A stretch of 64,000 bases of DNA from Chrysomallon squamiferum (Eukaryota > Mollusca > Gastropoda > Neomphalida > Peltospiridae), in contig CM022670.1 of assembly GCA_012295275.1 (NCBI GenBank), forward strand, positions 31,246,438 to 31,310,437, in the 5' to 3' direction. The notes beneath the pieces were generated by a model. It was given only the letters and a program-made list of their open reading frames with translations. It searched no databases and was not told where the DNA came from. The position numbers and the translations under genes are program-made. Positions 32,501 through 43,140 of this stretch are shown piece by piece (within the stretch, counting starts at the first letter, position 1; every line of letters starts with the position of its first letter).

Positions 32501-35327
32501 CATTAATTTATTATAAACCTCTAGTACATGGAAATTGTCCTTTGTTGTTTCAGTTCATAATTTAACACTCAGATTCATTAAACTATTTTTCTTTTTTCAA
32601 AAATTATCAATCATTTCAATGTTTAATTTTTTTTATAGAAGTTACTTCAGGTGAAAATTTCAAAAATATAATATTATAGTTAACCTGGCAATTTCTTTTA
32701 TTTTTATTTTTTTCCTTTTACCTCTTTTTTTTTTTAATGGTGTTTTTTAAATTTAATTTAGGATATTGTTACAGGAAATGAAATGATGCTTTAAGATTTA
32801 TATTTATTGAGAAAATTAATAATTATAATTTGTGGTTAAATAAAATTTCTGTTTGTGATTTTTAAAAAGTAGAAATACTGAACAGTATAATTTAAGGTAC
32901 CCACATATTTGTGTTTAAACTAAAACAGATGAATTTGGGGGAGGGGAAAGAAGAAGAAGATTATTAAGAAAAAGGAGAGGAACAAGTTTTATTTAAAATT
33001 GTATTTAATATTTTAATGCATTCTACTGATAATCTATGCCATAATTCATTATCTTTCAGTTTATGTTTAGCATGTAAACAGATATATAATTACAGTTTAT
33101 TATGAAATAAACCATATAAATATTTGTTGTTATTTTGTTTTACAGGTGCACAGGCCTGTGTTCTGGCTTTTTCCACGGTTGACCGAGATTCATTTGAAGC
33201 TATTGAATTATGGAAGCAGAAGGTAAATCAGATTTGACTTTCTGATTATTAATTTGTATATTAAATAATTATGTCATTAATGTGGATTGCTTAAAGAATT
33301 TGTTCATATGATCAGTTTGTTCAAATGTAAAATTTATTAACCTGATTTTAATTTGCATAAATGTTACATGTGACCTAAATATTCATTTTTTCATTTTGTG
33401 GTGCATTTAAATGTAGTTATATAAAATTTCAGATTTATCTCTTTATTAAAGTTGAAGATGAAGTTGGTGAAATAGCAATGGTGATTGTACAGAATAAAAC
33501 TGATTTAATAGATCAGGCCATGGTTAAATATTTATATGTCAATAAAGTGGATTGCTTAAAGAATTGTTCATATGATCAGTTCATTCAAACGTAAAATTTA
33601 TTAACCTGATTTTAATTTGCATAAATGTTATATGTGACCAAAAATGGCTAAATGTTAATTTTTTCATTTTGTGGTGCATTTAAATGTAGTTCTGTAAACA
33701 TTCAGATTTATCTGTTTATTAAGGTTGAAGATGAAGTTGGCGAAATAGCAATGGTGATCGTGCAGAACAAAATTGATTTAATAGATGAGGCCATGGTTCA
33801 GTCGTAAGTGATCTTGTATTTAAGTGTAGATTAACCTGTCAGAAAGTATGTCTGTCACAGACATGCTTTACCACAGCTTGCTCTGATTAGCACATTAATT
33901 TTTTTCAAGGTTCAAGGTTCATGTTTGAATTATTATTTTTACACTTAGCTAAACCTTTTTTATTGCAGTGTATAATTTATTAATTTAATTTTTAAATATT
34001 ATTATTATTATTAATAATATTATATAATTTAAAAGGTGCTTATTAATACTTTAACAAAACAATTACCAAAACAAGAGAAAAACTAATCTGCTACAAATTT
34101 AGTTTACAGACTGAATCTGTTTTATACTAACCTGATTCATATTTGTATCATTTAGTCATGAGGCTGAAGCTCTTGCCAAAAAGTTGAGTTTGCGTTTCTA
34201 CCGAACATCAGTCAAAGAAAATCTTAATGTTGACGAAGGTAAGATATTTTTACCTTTCATACTTGTAATTTGTTTGAAAACTGAAATTGTAAATAAATGT
34301 TCAGTTATAGAGAACTATTTTATACTTTGATTTAAATGTTGTTTGTTGATTGACCTGTCAGTAGTAATTTCTTTATTTTGTGTGAATAGTTCTTTCTCTT
34401 CTACTGTAACAAATATATGAGGGAAACGGCAATAGAAAGTCTGGAAATTTAAAAAAAAAAAATTAATGAAGTTGTTTTTGTGAGACTTTGTAAAACAATG
34501 CTTCTCTTTTTTTATTTAATTGATTGACAAATAATTACTCAGAAACTGTCAAGTGGTGAATAATCGATAATAATTAAATTTTAAATAAAATAAAATTGTA
34601 GAATGTAAAATTAAATACATGGTTGTTTAGCACTGGGCTAAATATATTTGTTCTGGATAATATATTTTCACATATATTTATTAGTGTTCAGGTACCTTGC
34701 TGAGAAATACATAGACCAACTGAACACAGTCATAGAGGAAGAATCTGTACCACAGAAGATAGGAACAGGCTAGTTCAATTTTCAGTACTCTGTCAGAAAT
34801 TGCTCAACTCAGAAAATAAATTCTTGAGTTCTTACTGTTAAAATCAAAATTACACCATGTACAATATACCTGGGGACAGACTATAAATATAGTCTACAAT
34901 ATTTATAAGAAATGGAAACAATTATATAAATAATTCTAATATCAAGTGATTTGGGATTATGTCAGTTTGTCAACTCATTTTTTCTACACATTTTCTCTCT
35001 CTCTCTTATGCACACAAAATATCACTGACATGGAAAAATTTAGCGCACTTGTAGTAAATTATCATATTCCATAGACTATTTTCTAAGCAAACAACCAGCA
35101 TCCTTATCTAAACTTTTAAAACAAAAGTGTGCATTGTTAAATTATAACATTATATAATGAATTCATATTTGTATTTTTTATTAATAGGATTATCACAGAA
35201 TGATTTCAAAAACCATTCCAAAGATAGAAACCACAAAAACAAAGATGAAACCATTAGTTTACAGCCAAGTAAAAGACGAACACATGGAAAGAAGTCTCTA
35301 GTCGCAGGAAAATGTAGTCTTTTATAG
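25596..35327 (+). CDS. RAB23: Rab23 small GTPase, 7 coding exons
   Basis: Rab-family GTPase that regulates ciliary/Hedgehog signalling and vesicle traffic. Coding exons: 25596-25750, 29010-29095, 33146-33222, 33724-33803, 34156-34238, 34685-34768, 35188-35327. Phases match throughout and the total is 705 nt, or 234 aa (human is 237 from memory). The P-loop [10 protein letters not shown], effector region [27 protein letters not shown] and RTSVKE motifs are all visible, and the first 100 residues are very close to vertebrate Rab23. The C-terminus is Lys/Arg-rich and ends GKCSLL, a CaaX box for membrane anchoring, as expected for Rab23. To reach it, exon 6 must splice at G|GCTAGT, a GC donor, into ttaatag|GATTATC. 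Reading through instead stops three bases later at TAG (34771-34773). Intron 3 contains a decayed duplicate of exon 4, and intron 2 a Tigger derivative. Confidence 0.95.
31550..32274 (+). mobile_element. Non-autonomous Tigger/pogo derivative, copy C (Rab23 intron 2)
   Basis: It begins after TA with CAGTGGTACCTCGAGTTACG and ends near AAGTCAAGGTACCACTAG. Inside, [20 protein letters not shown] followed by [19 protein letters not shown] runs to a stop at 31992-31994, the N-terminal helix-turn-helix part of a Tigger transposase. The DDE domain is absent. It is the best-preserved of the three copies. Confidence 0.88.
33271..33803 (+). repeat. Tandem duplication of Rab23 exon 4 and its upstream intron
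   Basis: Two direct copies of about 265-273 bases abut, at about 33271-33533 and 33536-33803. Shared landmarks are tggattgcttaaagaatt (33283 and 33548), ttaacctgattttaatttgc, and gttgaagatgaagttgg (33451 and 33724). Only the second has an intact acceptor (attaag|GTT) and donor (GTC|GTAAGT). In the first, the acceptor context is attaaagTT, and the donor region reads gttaaatatttatatgtc with no usable GT at the aligned site. Confidence 0.92.
33451..33528 (+). pseudogene. Decayed duplicate of Rab23 exon 4 (pseudo-exon)
   Basis: It translates in the exon 4 frame to [25 protein letters not shown], and so keeps the NKxD guanine-specificity motif. Over the first 26 codons I count four synonymous changes and two replacements (I to T, E to Q) against the functional exon. 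Both splice sites are lost, so inclusion in mRNA is unlikely. Confidence 0.85.
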
Positions 35328-35854
35328 TATTATTTGCTTCTATAGTAGCATGTTACATTACTGGTATGGATTTTCTGACTGGTGCTTTGAAAGTAAAAAG
35401 AATGAACCAAATGTGTAAATATGTGTTTGACAATTGTTAACATATACATAATTTTATGAGTGTGAGTGTAACAAAAGAAGACTGTTTCATTGTATTTATT
35501 GAAAAGCATAAGAAAAAAGATTGTGGTTGCAGATAATCATGCATTGAAAATCATGTACAAATAATATTTATATGCTTTTTTATGTGGTAATTGTGTGAAA
35601 CATTGTACAAAATTGCTGACTCATTGTTCATAGATAAATCCATATATGCATTTACTCTCCATATAATGTGCAGTAATATTGTTGATCAGTTACTTATTTT
35701 TTATACTTTAAATTATATAATACTTTTGCCAGTGTTGATTTAGCAGCAATGACACCTACTTCAGTTCAAAGGATAGACGCCTCTTAATACAGACATTTGT
35801 ATTGTACAACTATTGACAGAATCCTACTGTGTTTACAAGTAGTGTAGCATTTGA

Positions 35855-35860
35855 AATAAA
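35855..35860 (+). terminator. Candidate proximal polyadenylation signal of Rab23
   Basis: AATAAA about 530 bases after the Rab23 stop codon. Sequence alone cannot show use. Confidence 0.4.
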
Positions 35861-37077
35861 ATAATTAGAATTATTACACATTTATATTTTTATTAAAAGA
35901 TAGTTAATAGTAAAATTTCAAAGTAATAAAATAAATGAAGTTTTCTTTTTGGCAGCAATCAAACTATTTCAAATTATACTAAATACTGTTATCAGTTCCA
36001 ATGATTAACTATTTTTGTTTTTGTATCTGTAAATTTCATTATTCTTTTCTATTTTTTCTTTTAGTGTAAAAAGATTTTTGTAAATGTTTACACAATTTGT
36101 AATTTAAGATTATATATAAAATTGTTATATATTTTTTCACACCTGTTCAGATCAAATGTTAAATTTCTTTTATGTCAAGGTAACGATGCAAGCCATAGCA
36201 GCTGTAAAGATTCCCTGACTTATAAATTACTATATTTTTCTTACATTTTTCAGTCTACTGAAAGTGCATTGAGTTTTCCAAGTACATATCTTAAATTAAA
36301 AATGCCTTTTTATTTTTCAAACTGAATTTAACATTTTTTATTTATACTGCTGAATTTTTTTATGAAATTATTATCATTTCATATTATGCAAATGCTACCG
36401 TCCAATTTTTACAACACAAAATATAGCTATCACTGTTTTATGTGCAATTTTTTTCTTATACATTTTTGTTTATTTGTTTATTTTTTCATCTCTTCTATCT
36501 CTTTAAGTAAAGCAGGCTAAAACATTAGTTGTTTTATTACTTTCTAAAAATGTATCGATATCAGTATTTAAAAATGTGTTGTTGACTGGTTCAACTTACT
36601 TGTTACCAACATTACTGTAATTTACAATATTCTTAATACATTGTAATAGAGAGGGTGTTGAAATTTTTTTCTAGTTATAAAACCTTTCATTTGTTGTCAC
36701 ATAGATATGTTATATAGTTTTCATTATTTTATACTGTTTCAGATACGTTTTTTTCTCCATATTACATTACTGCTGGTTCTGGGAACATTTTTATGCATTT
36801 CAGTCATACATTTCCACTAATTTGATAGGCATTTATACAAATGTTACATTCTTTTTTTTTTCAGTCTCTTAAAACGATTTTCCTGTGAATGTTTTTTTTT
36901 TTATATATATATATTTTAATGTTTTTGGTGGTTGTTTTGGGTGTTTTTTAATCAATTTTATCATATACAATTAACATAATCTTAGACTATTTGTACATGT
37001 GTAATATATAAAATATAGTATCATAGATTTGTGTTGAAACTGGTTTATTTATATAATTGATTGGAGAGGGAAATTGC

Positions 37078-37083
37078 AATAAA
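37078..37083 (+). terminator. Candidate distal polyadenylation signal of Rab23
   Basis: AATAAA within gcaataaactttg, followed by GT/T-rich sequence. If used, the 3' UTR would be about 1.75 kb. Confidence 0.4.
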
Positions 37084-38691
37084 CTTTGAAATCAGTTGTT
37101 TTAGTTTTTTCCTATTATTTATTTTAAATTTGTTATCAACTGAATGGATAGATCACTGACCAGAAATTAATTTAACCATAATATGTAATGGTGGAACATT
37201 TACCATGATTTAAGTACCACAGTATCCCAGATGTCTACCTCATCCTAAAGCATTCTGCCCCTAGAAAAGAGAATCATATCATGCCAAGAACTCTTATCCC
37301 ATTTTACACTGTCCAGTTTTGGGCCAGACCAGGAATGGGTGACTTCTGGGAAACTGGTCATTTAATAAGACTGGTTGAAACTGGCAGCTTTGGATTTCCA
37401 CTTCTGATCCTAGAACAAAACCGGGAGATGATCAACAAATAACTATTAATGTGTGTCAACAGAAAACAAGAATTCAGACACATTTTTGAGACTTTTTTGT
37501 AACATCAATGTAATTTTATCTGTAAGATATAACAAACTTAGAACATGAAACTGACATTTGGAAAAATAAAAAACATTTGATAATTGAAATAAAATATATA
37601 TATATATGTGTGTGTGCATATCTGAAAACAAACCATAGCATACCAGTTATTCTTTTTTCAAAACAAATTATAAAAAAATTTGTATATTAAAGGAGAGTGA
37701 ACATAAATCAATCCTTTCAAATAGAGTTGCAGCATCTGTAATATCTGGAAAGCTGTTAAATATTTTTTAAGTCTATATTTACAATTACACATGAAATTAC
37801 ATTAAACTGAAGTAAATTTACATATAAACACAGTTCCACCAGTAAAAGTTCAGATTCAAGCTGTGGTCATGTATGAACTAAAAAAACAAAATTTAATTTA
37901 TTAATATTTTATAAACATTGTAATAGATCTCTATGCAACAACAAATTGATCTTTTATTAATCATCACAGAGGTAAGCCAGAGAATATTACTAGAAACAAA
38001 ACAAATCAAAGTGAAATGTTTTTTTGAACATCAGCATCAGAAAAAGAAATTCAATGACTGCTGTTTGTAATTTAACCCTTTAGATTTCTCAAAAAAAACA
38101 TTTCAAAGGTTAAAACAAAGCACAATGAAAAACAATTTGCTTGGCATTTTTTTGCTACCATTTTAATTTTGCTTTCCAGATCTTAAAAGTATCTGTCACA
38201 GTACAGAAAATTATTTAAATACATTCTGTATACTTTCAAGTTATTTTCCTTATCTTTTTTTTAATAAAATAAAACAATAAAAAATGCATCATAATAAAGA
38301 ATGTCATTTATAAAAAAAACTTCACCGGCATTGGAAATAAATATATATATAAAGAATAGTAATAATAATAAAATAAAAAATACTCAAGATTGACAAAATT
38401 TTGGGACATTTGTCAATATTCAGTCCATGAGGAATTGTATTTCCATATGTAAACAATTTAAAAAAAAACAAAAAAAAACCTGTTATTATTTATGAACTTG
38501 TTGCATTTTGATAAATAATTATTTGGAAGTACATAAAAAGTATTAAGTGTATTTATACTGCCTAAGTAAATTTAATAATGTACTAAAATAATATACATAT
38601 GACTTGAGTTAATTAACAGACTAAAAAATAAACTGGTAAATAATATATGTATGTAAGTTAGTTAACACAGATAATTGGCTATTATGAACAT

Positions 38692-38697
38692 TTTATT
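38692..38697 (-). terminator. Candidate polyadenylation signal of BAG2
   Basis: AATAAA on the minus strand, 12 bases past the BAG2 stop codon. That is unusually close, so further signals downstream may also be used. Confidence 0.35.
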
Positions 38698-38709
38698 CAT
38701 TTCAAAGTA

Positions 38710-40358
38710 TCAACCATGTTGTGCATCATCATGTGTCCTCAACCATGATTCAAGCTTCCTGCGAACATATTTTTGATCATCAACAGCACATTCAAGTAAA
38801 CAGTTTTGAAATTTGCTATCAACTGGTCCAGTTGTTTCTGGCAGACATGTGTTAAGATAAACAGCTATTTGCTGTCTAGCATCTTCTGGATTTTCCTGCA
38901 TCAATTTTTCCATTGCATCCAACCTCAACATCATTTTCTCCAATGCTTCTATTTGATTAGAGTTCCTGACAGTGTTAACTTTTATTTGAATAGATTCACA
39001 TCGTTTCGTTATCCTGTCCATATTGGCCAGAAGTTGCTGACGGTCAGCTGTCCAGATTAAAAAAAAAAAAAAACTGAATTATTTATGTCCTGTAAGTGTA
39101 ATTAAAATTACCAACAGCAAAGAAAGAAAGGCAGATTTCTTGCCTTAAATTATAGAATCTATTTAACAATCCAGTTACAAAAAATATTGATGTGGATGAC
39201 TAGTGGAATTATTTATTTTGAAACTAAGTATGAAAAGTAATATAATTCAAGTTTTTTTGTTTAGATGAAACTGAAAAAGGTTTGAGAAAATTTTACAAAT
39301 AATATACATGGACTTAGATCAGTTTTTTTTTATTTTGCACAAGATAATAGAAAAGCATACTGCATTTAAATTATAAATTATTAATCTTACAAACTGCATT
39401 GGGTGTTTGTTTTTAATATTAATAAACTGTGCTGAGAACTGTTTTTACTTTTTACACAGATAATAATTATAATTCTAATATTTTAAAAGAATGCTAATTT
39501 AATCAAGAACATATATAACTGTTATTTATTATACATTGTTTAAATTTTTGAATATAATCAATCCAAAATGGGTGACTGAAATTGCAAATAAAAACGTTTT
39601 CTAAGAAACTTGGGTGACTTTACTTAGTAATAGAACACCAGTATACATATTTCTAAACTTACTAAACAAAATAATATATATATAGTTACTTTTAATTAAT
39701 AAAGACACAATAATAAATAATAATAATATTATTATTGTCTAATTTGAATTTGATTTAAAATATTTTTATTACAATTTACATTCTGAAATTTTATTCAAGA
39801 AATAACAAACGTTTGTGTATGAAAAGTTGGCACAAAACAACTCAGTAAAAAATGTATTTATGATTGATGATGTTAAATGATGAACTATACATCTTTTAAA
39901 TGAGAGAAAAAAAATTAATTATATGTTATTCGTTTTCCATCGCATAAGGTAATCTGGTAAAAGTTAACCCCTTTTTTATTCAAATGGCAAGAGACGATCG
40001 TGAAATTTTATCATAACCTGGCGTTGTGATAAGTATATATTGTTAACATTTAAATGATTAACCATTATCATAATGACAGACTAGGAATAACACTACAACC
40101 AGCGTAGCAGCTTGTACCAATAGTCTTTACAGGAAAAGGGAATTATTATTAATAAAATCTCAACTGACCATCTGACATAGAGCACATGAGACATTCGTCC
40201 TTTAGTTTTTGAAGGATAACAATAAAGTTTGCCTGTTCTTGCTGTAGGAAATTAGCCTGTGATCGAACTATTTCAATATTTTTTTCAACTTCGTCAAGAT
40301 ACATTATTAAACGACTTGTATCTCCCATAGGCAACGGTAAAATTTTTCTTTCCGCCAT
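38710..40358 (-). CDS. BAG2: BAG family molecular chaperone regulator 2 (BAG2), 2 exons
   Basis: Co-chaperone that binds the Hsc70/Hsp70 ATPase domain and, in vertebrates, inhibits the CHIP ubiquitin ligase. Coding exons are 40358-40169 and 39047-38710, with donor GATG|GTCAGT and acceptor ctggacag|CTGACC. They meet in phase and give 175 aa. Exon 1 encodes a helical, coiled-coil-like N-terminal region (YLDEVEKNIEIVRSQANFLQ). The exon junction reads MSDADRQQLL. The C-terminal BAG/BNB region contains TGPVDSKFQNCLLECAVDDQ followed by KYVRRKLESWLR, closely matching the remembered vertebrate GPVDQKFQ block. The protein ends soon after this block, so it lacks most of the vertebrate C-terminal tail (human is 211 aa from memory). 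It is convergent with Rab23, 3.4 kb away. Confidence 0.93.
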
Positions 40359-41678
40359 ATTTTTTTTTTTTTTTTTTTTTTCACATTTTGTTTGGGGTAT
40401 TTTCGGTCTTTCATTTTGGGAGACCTCGGTATTATCGAACGGGTGGTTGATAAATCCGGTTGTTGATGGTTACGTTAGAAGATTATTCAATTGTTTATTA
40501 CTGACGTCCATACTAAAACCCACGAAAAATAAATTCGAAATTTTATTTCATTAAGCAAAATGGGATATACTGATATTGTGTTGTTTTTTAATTTTTAATT
40601 TTAGGAATAATGTTGTGTTTTTGGGGGTCTTTTTTTTTTTTTTTTTTTTAAAAATATTTCAGTTAATGGATGTTAAAAATTAAAGAGGTGTCATTTTTTC
40701 GCTTCTCTTATTTAATTTTTTTTGTTGTTTTGGGGTTGTTTTTTTCATTTTTACTTAATTTTCTTTTAATGTTTTCCCTAAAAATAATATTATAATACCA
40801 ATCTTTTCAATGCTAATGTTTTCTTTTGTTGTTGTTGTTGGGTTTTTTTGTGTTTTTTTTAACATTTTCATCAATAAAATAGATGTATAGTATAATTATT
40901 TCTTAATATTTTTTTTATTTCCAGTTCCTAATATCCTATTCCTGTAAATAAAATTATATGACAAATAAACTTGTTAAATATTCAAAAACATAGGGGCTTT
41001 TTTATTTATTATGTTGGCTGGGTTTCTTTATATGCGTCATTGACAGCATTTATTTCTAAACATTGATTCTACATAAATATAATAATTTAAAAAGCAAGAC
41101 AATTCACATTTATTTACTTTTCATTCCAAAAACTAAATATAAAATATTTTGAATGAACAAATGAAATAAATTCTGACATGGTAGAATTTGGATTTAGTCT
41201 CTGTGGTGAATCAGTGTTTTGCATAACATAAAAATTGTAATTTTAAAATGTTAATAGAGAACTCATGTTTCCAGGGAACAAAAGCTACTGTTGAGAAATT
41301 TTGGTTGTAATTTCTGAATTTTTTTAGCACAGTATTTGATCAAGATATATGTAACATTATTATAAAAATTACTAACATCTCAAAGATAAACGTTCAGAAG
41401 GAATGGTGATTTTTTTAACACATTATTTAGTCAAGTGGTGTCTTACAATGCTTTTGTGTATATTTTTGTTGAACCATACATAACAAGAACAGTTTATATT
41501 TTTGCAAAACATTAAAAAAGACAACAAACATTTGTTTGATAAACACAATTTTATGCTCAGTATGTCAGTCTTACAAAAGATGTTTTGACACTTTTTTAGA
41601 ACACACACATACCGATATATACAGTTCCAAAGGCTGTAACTGTTCACACTACCACAAATAATGTAAACTATATCGTGA
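40359..41678. other. Promoter-side and intergenic DNA between BAG2 and the NDUFS5-like gene
   Basis: It contains the BAG2 5' flank, with a T-run directly next to the start codon, a ctgacgtcca sequence near 40501-40510 resembling a CRE half-site, and further T-runs at about 40631-40650. The right half is presumably 3' UTR of the next gene. No ORF is convincing. Confidence 0.45.
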
Positions 41679-42453
41679 CTACTTTGTAACTCCTGCAATA
41701 TCTCCAGCTGGTGCTTTCATAAAAGGTCGTCCTTGCTTCTTTCTTTCTCGATACATTGTGACATAACGCTGAAACTGAAAATAAAATTATTTGAACATGT
41801 ATTCAAAAGATTAATAATACTATCTTACAATTTCAAAATAACATTCAGTTTCTTGTAAAATTTATTATTCATTGACCAATTTCAGTATTCTGTTTTACAC
41901 AATCTGTCATTTGTTTTAATAAAATCTGTCAAATTAATAACTCCAAAAGTAAAATAATATTGTATATAAATATTCAGCTACTTTGTTAAACCTAATGACA
42001 CAGATTTCAGTATTTAGTTAAAATGATGATGAAGCCAAATGAAATAATTAAGAATAAGGCACAATATTCAAAAGTATATATTAATATTAAAGTAATGGTG
42101 CTTGTATTGAGTTGGACATTTGAAACCATGCAGCTCTTTGAGCATTTTTCATAAATAATTACTACTGAGGTGATGCTTATAGAACTATGAGTTGGTGATA
42201 TATCTCAAATGTTAACAGTTTACTTTTGTAATAAATATCTAAAATAAAAATAGAAGTTTACTTGTTTTGATTTTGTAACACATTCTGTTAAGTCTTCCAG
42301 TTCGGCTGTACATTTAGTGTTAGCTTGTTTTGCTCCAACTCGACTTGAACATCGATAGAAATCCATTTCAAAATCTCTACATTTACCACCTTGATGACTC
42401 AACAACTTCATCATTGGTTGGGTCATTGGTGTATACCATACTGGAAGAGCCAT
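41679..42453 (-). CDS. NDUFS5: NADH dehydrogenase iron-sulfur protein 5-like (complex I 15 kDa subunit)
   Basis: Accessory subunit of mitochondrial complex I on the intermembrane-space side, a twin-CX9C protein. Coding exons are 42453-42262 and 41774-41679 (CAA|GTAAAC to ttttcag|TTTCAG), giving 95 aa. The two CX9C motifs are CRDFEMDFYRC and CTAELEDLTEC, separated by a helix turn containing SSRVGAKQANTK. They are followed by a basic tail with MYRERKKQGRP, which parallels the human RKQRDK tail. The human protein is 106 aa from memory. There is no N-terminal targeting peptide, as expected for Mia40-imported proteins. The start ATG lies just after a splice-acceptor-like tttgtcaag, so a 5' UTR intron is likely; a candidate non-coding exon ends at 43317 (CTTAG|GTACCA). 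Other CHCH-domain families are possible, but length and tail favour NDUFS5. Confidence 0.8.
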
Positions 42454-42879
42454 CCTTGACAAAGAAAATATATCAATTTAATGCAGACTATTAACATACA
42501 TCCTATGTGTTTAAAAAGCAGTTGTTATTCAATAAAAAAAAAATATCATGCTATTGGAATTGATTACTTCATTGATGAATTTTACTGATGTACATTAATA
42601 TTTATTTTAATATAATCATTGAATATAATTAATTTTGAATTAAATATATTTCTGTGTGTGTCAATCAACTCAATATATCTGCACGTATATTGTAAGTGAA
42701 TGTGTTTTCTTGCTGGATAAACCATAAAATTATAAAATACTGCAGAAATTGTTAAATAGTTCTCCATCATCGTTTAATGATTATGCAAGGAGCAATTTAA
42801 TATTATGGTCATGCTGGCTGTAATATGATAAAATTTAGAATTAGACTGCTGAGTCCTGACGAGTTGGTGATCATCAATA

Positions 42880-43140
42880 TCAGTAATCCTACTAACACTA
42901 ATCATAATAGTAATACAGTAAATTAGTAATACTACTATTATAGTACTAATACTAATACATTATACATAATACTGTAACTTGTAAGCTGTAATACTAATAC
43001 TGTAATAGAGTTATAATAGTAATGTTATTACTAGTAATAGCAAATAGTAAAATACTGAAATACTTCATTATCATAAAATAATACAGTGATATACTCAATA
43101 CTGAAATTCAAGTACTATTACTATTAGTATTAGTAAATAC
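42880..43140. repeat. Degenerate AT-rich TAATAC/TAGTAA tract
   Basis: About 260 bases dominated by interrupted TAATACTA, ATAGTAAT and similar words, including mutually complementary stretches. It looks like an old decayed satellite. Confidence 0.6.

Larger units (their letters stand above)
35328..38691. other. Rab23 3' UTR and convergent intergenic region
   Basis: AT-rich, with no supported ORF. A less AT-rich block at about 37150-37430 has no recognisable content and may be an old repeat. The rest separates the tail-to-tail Rab23 and BAG2 genes. Confidence 0.5.

Noticed and set aside
38806-39060. Plus-strand ORF of 84 codons
   Set aside because: Antisense shadow of BAG2 exon 2.
41423-41698. 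Minus-strand ORF of 91 codons next to the NDUFS5-like gene
   Set aside because: Cys/Ile/Asn-rich translation of AT-rich DNA that overlaps the last codons of the NDUFS5-like exon in another frame.
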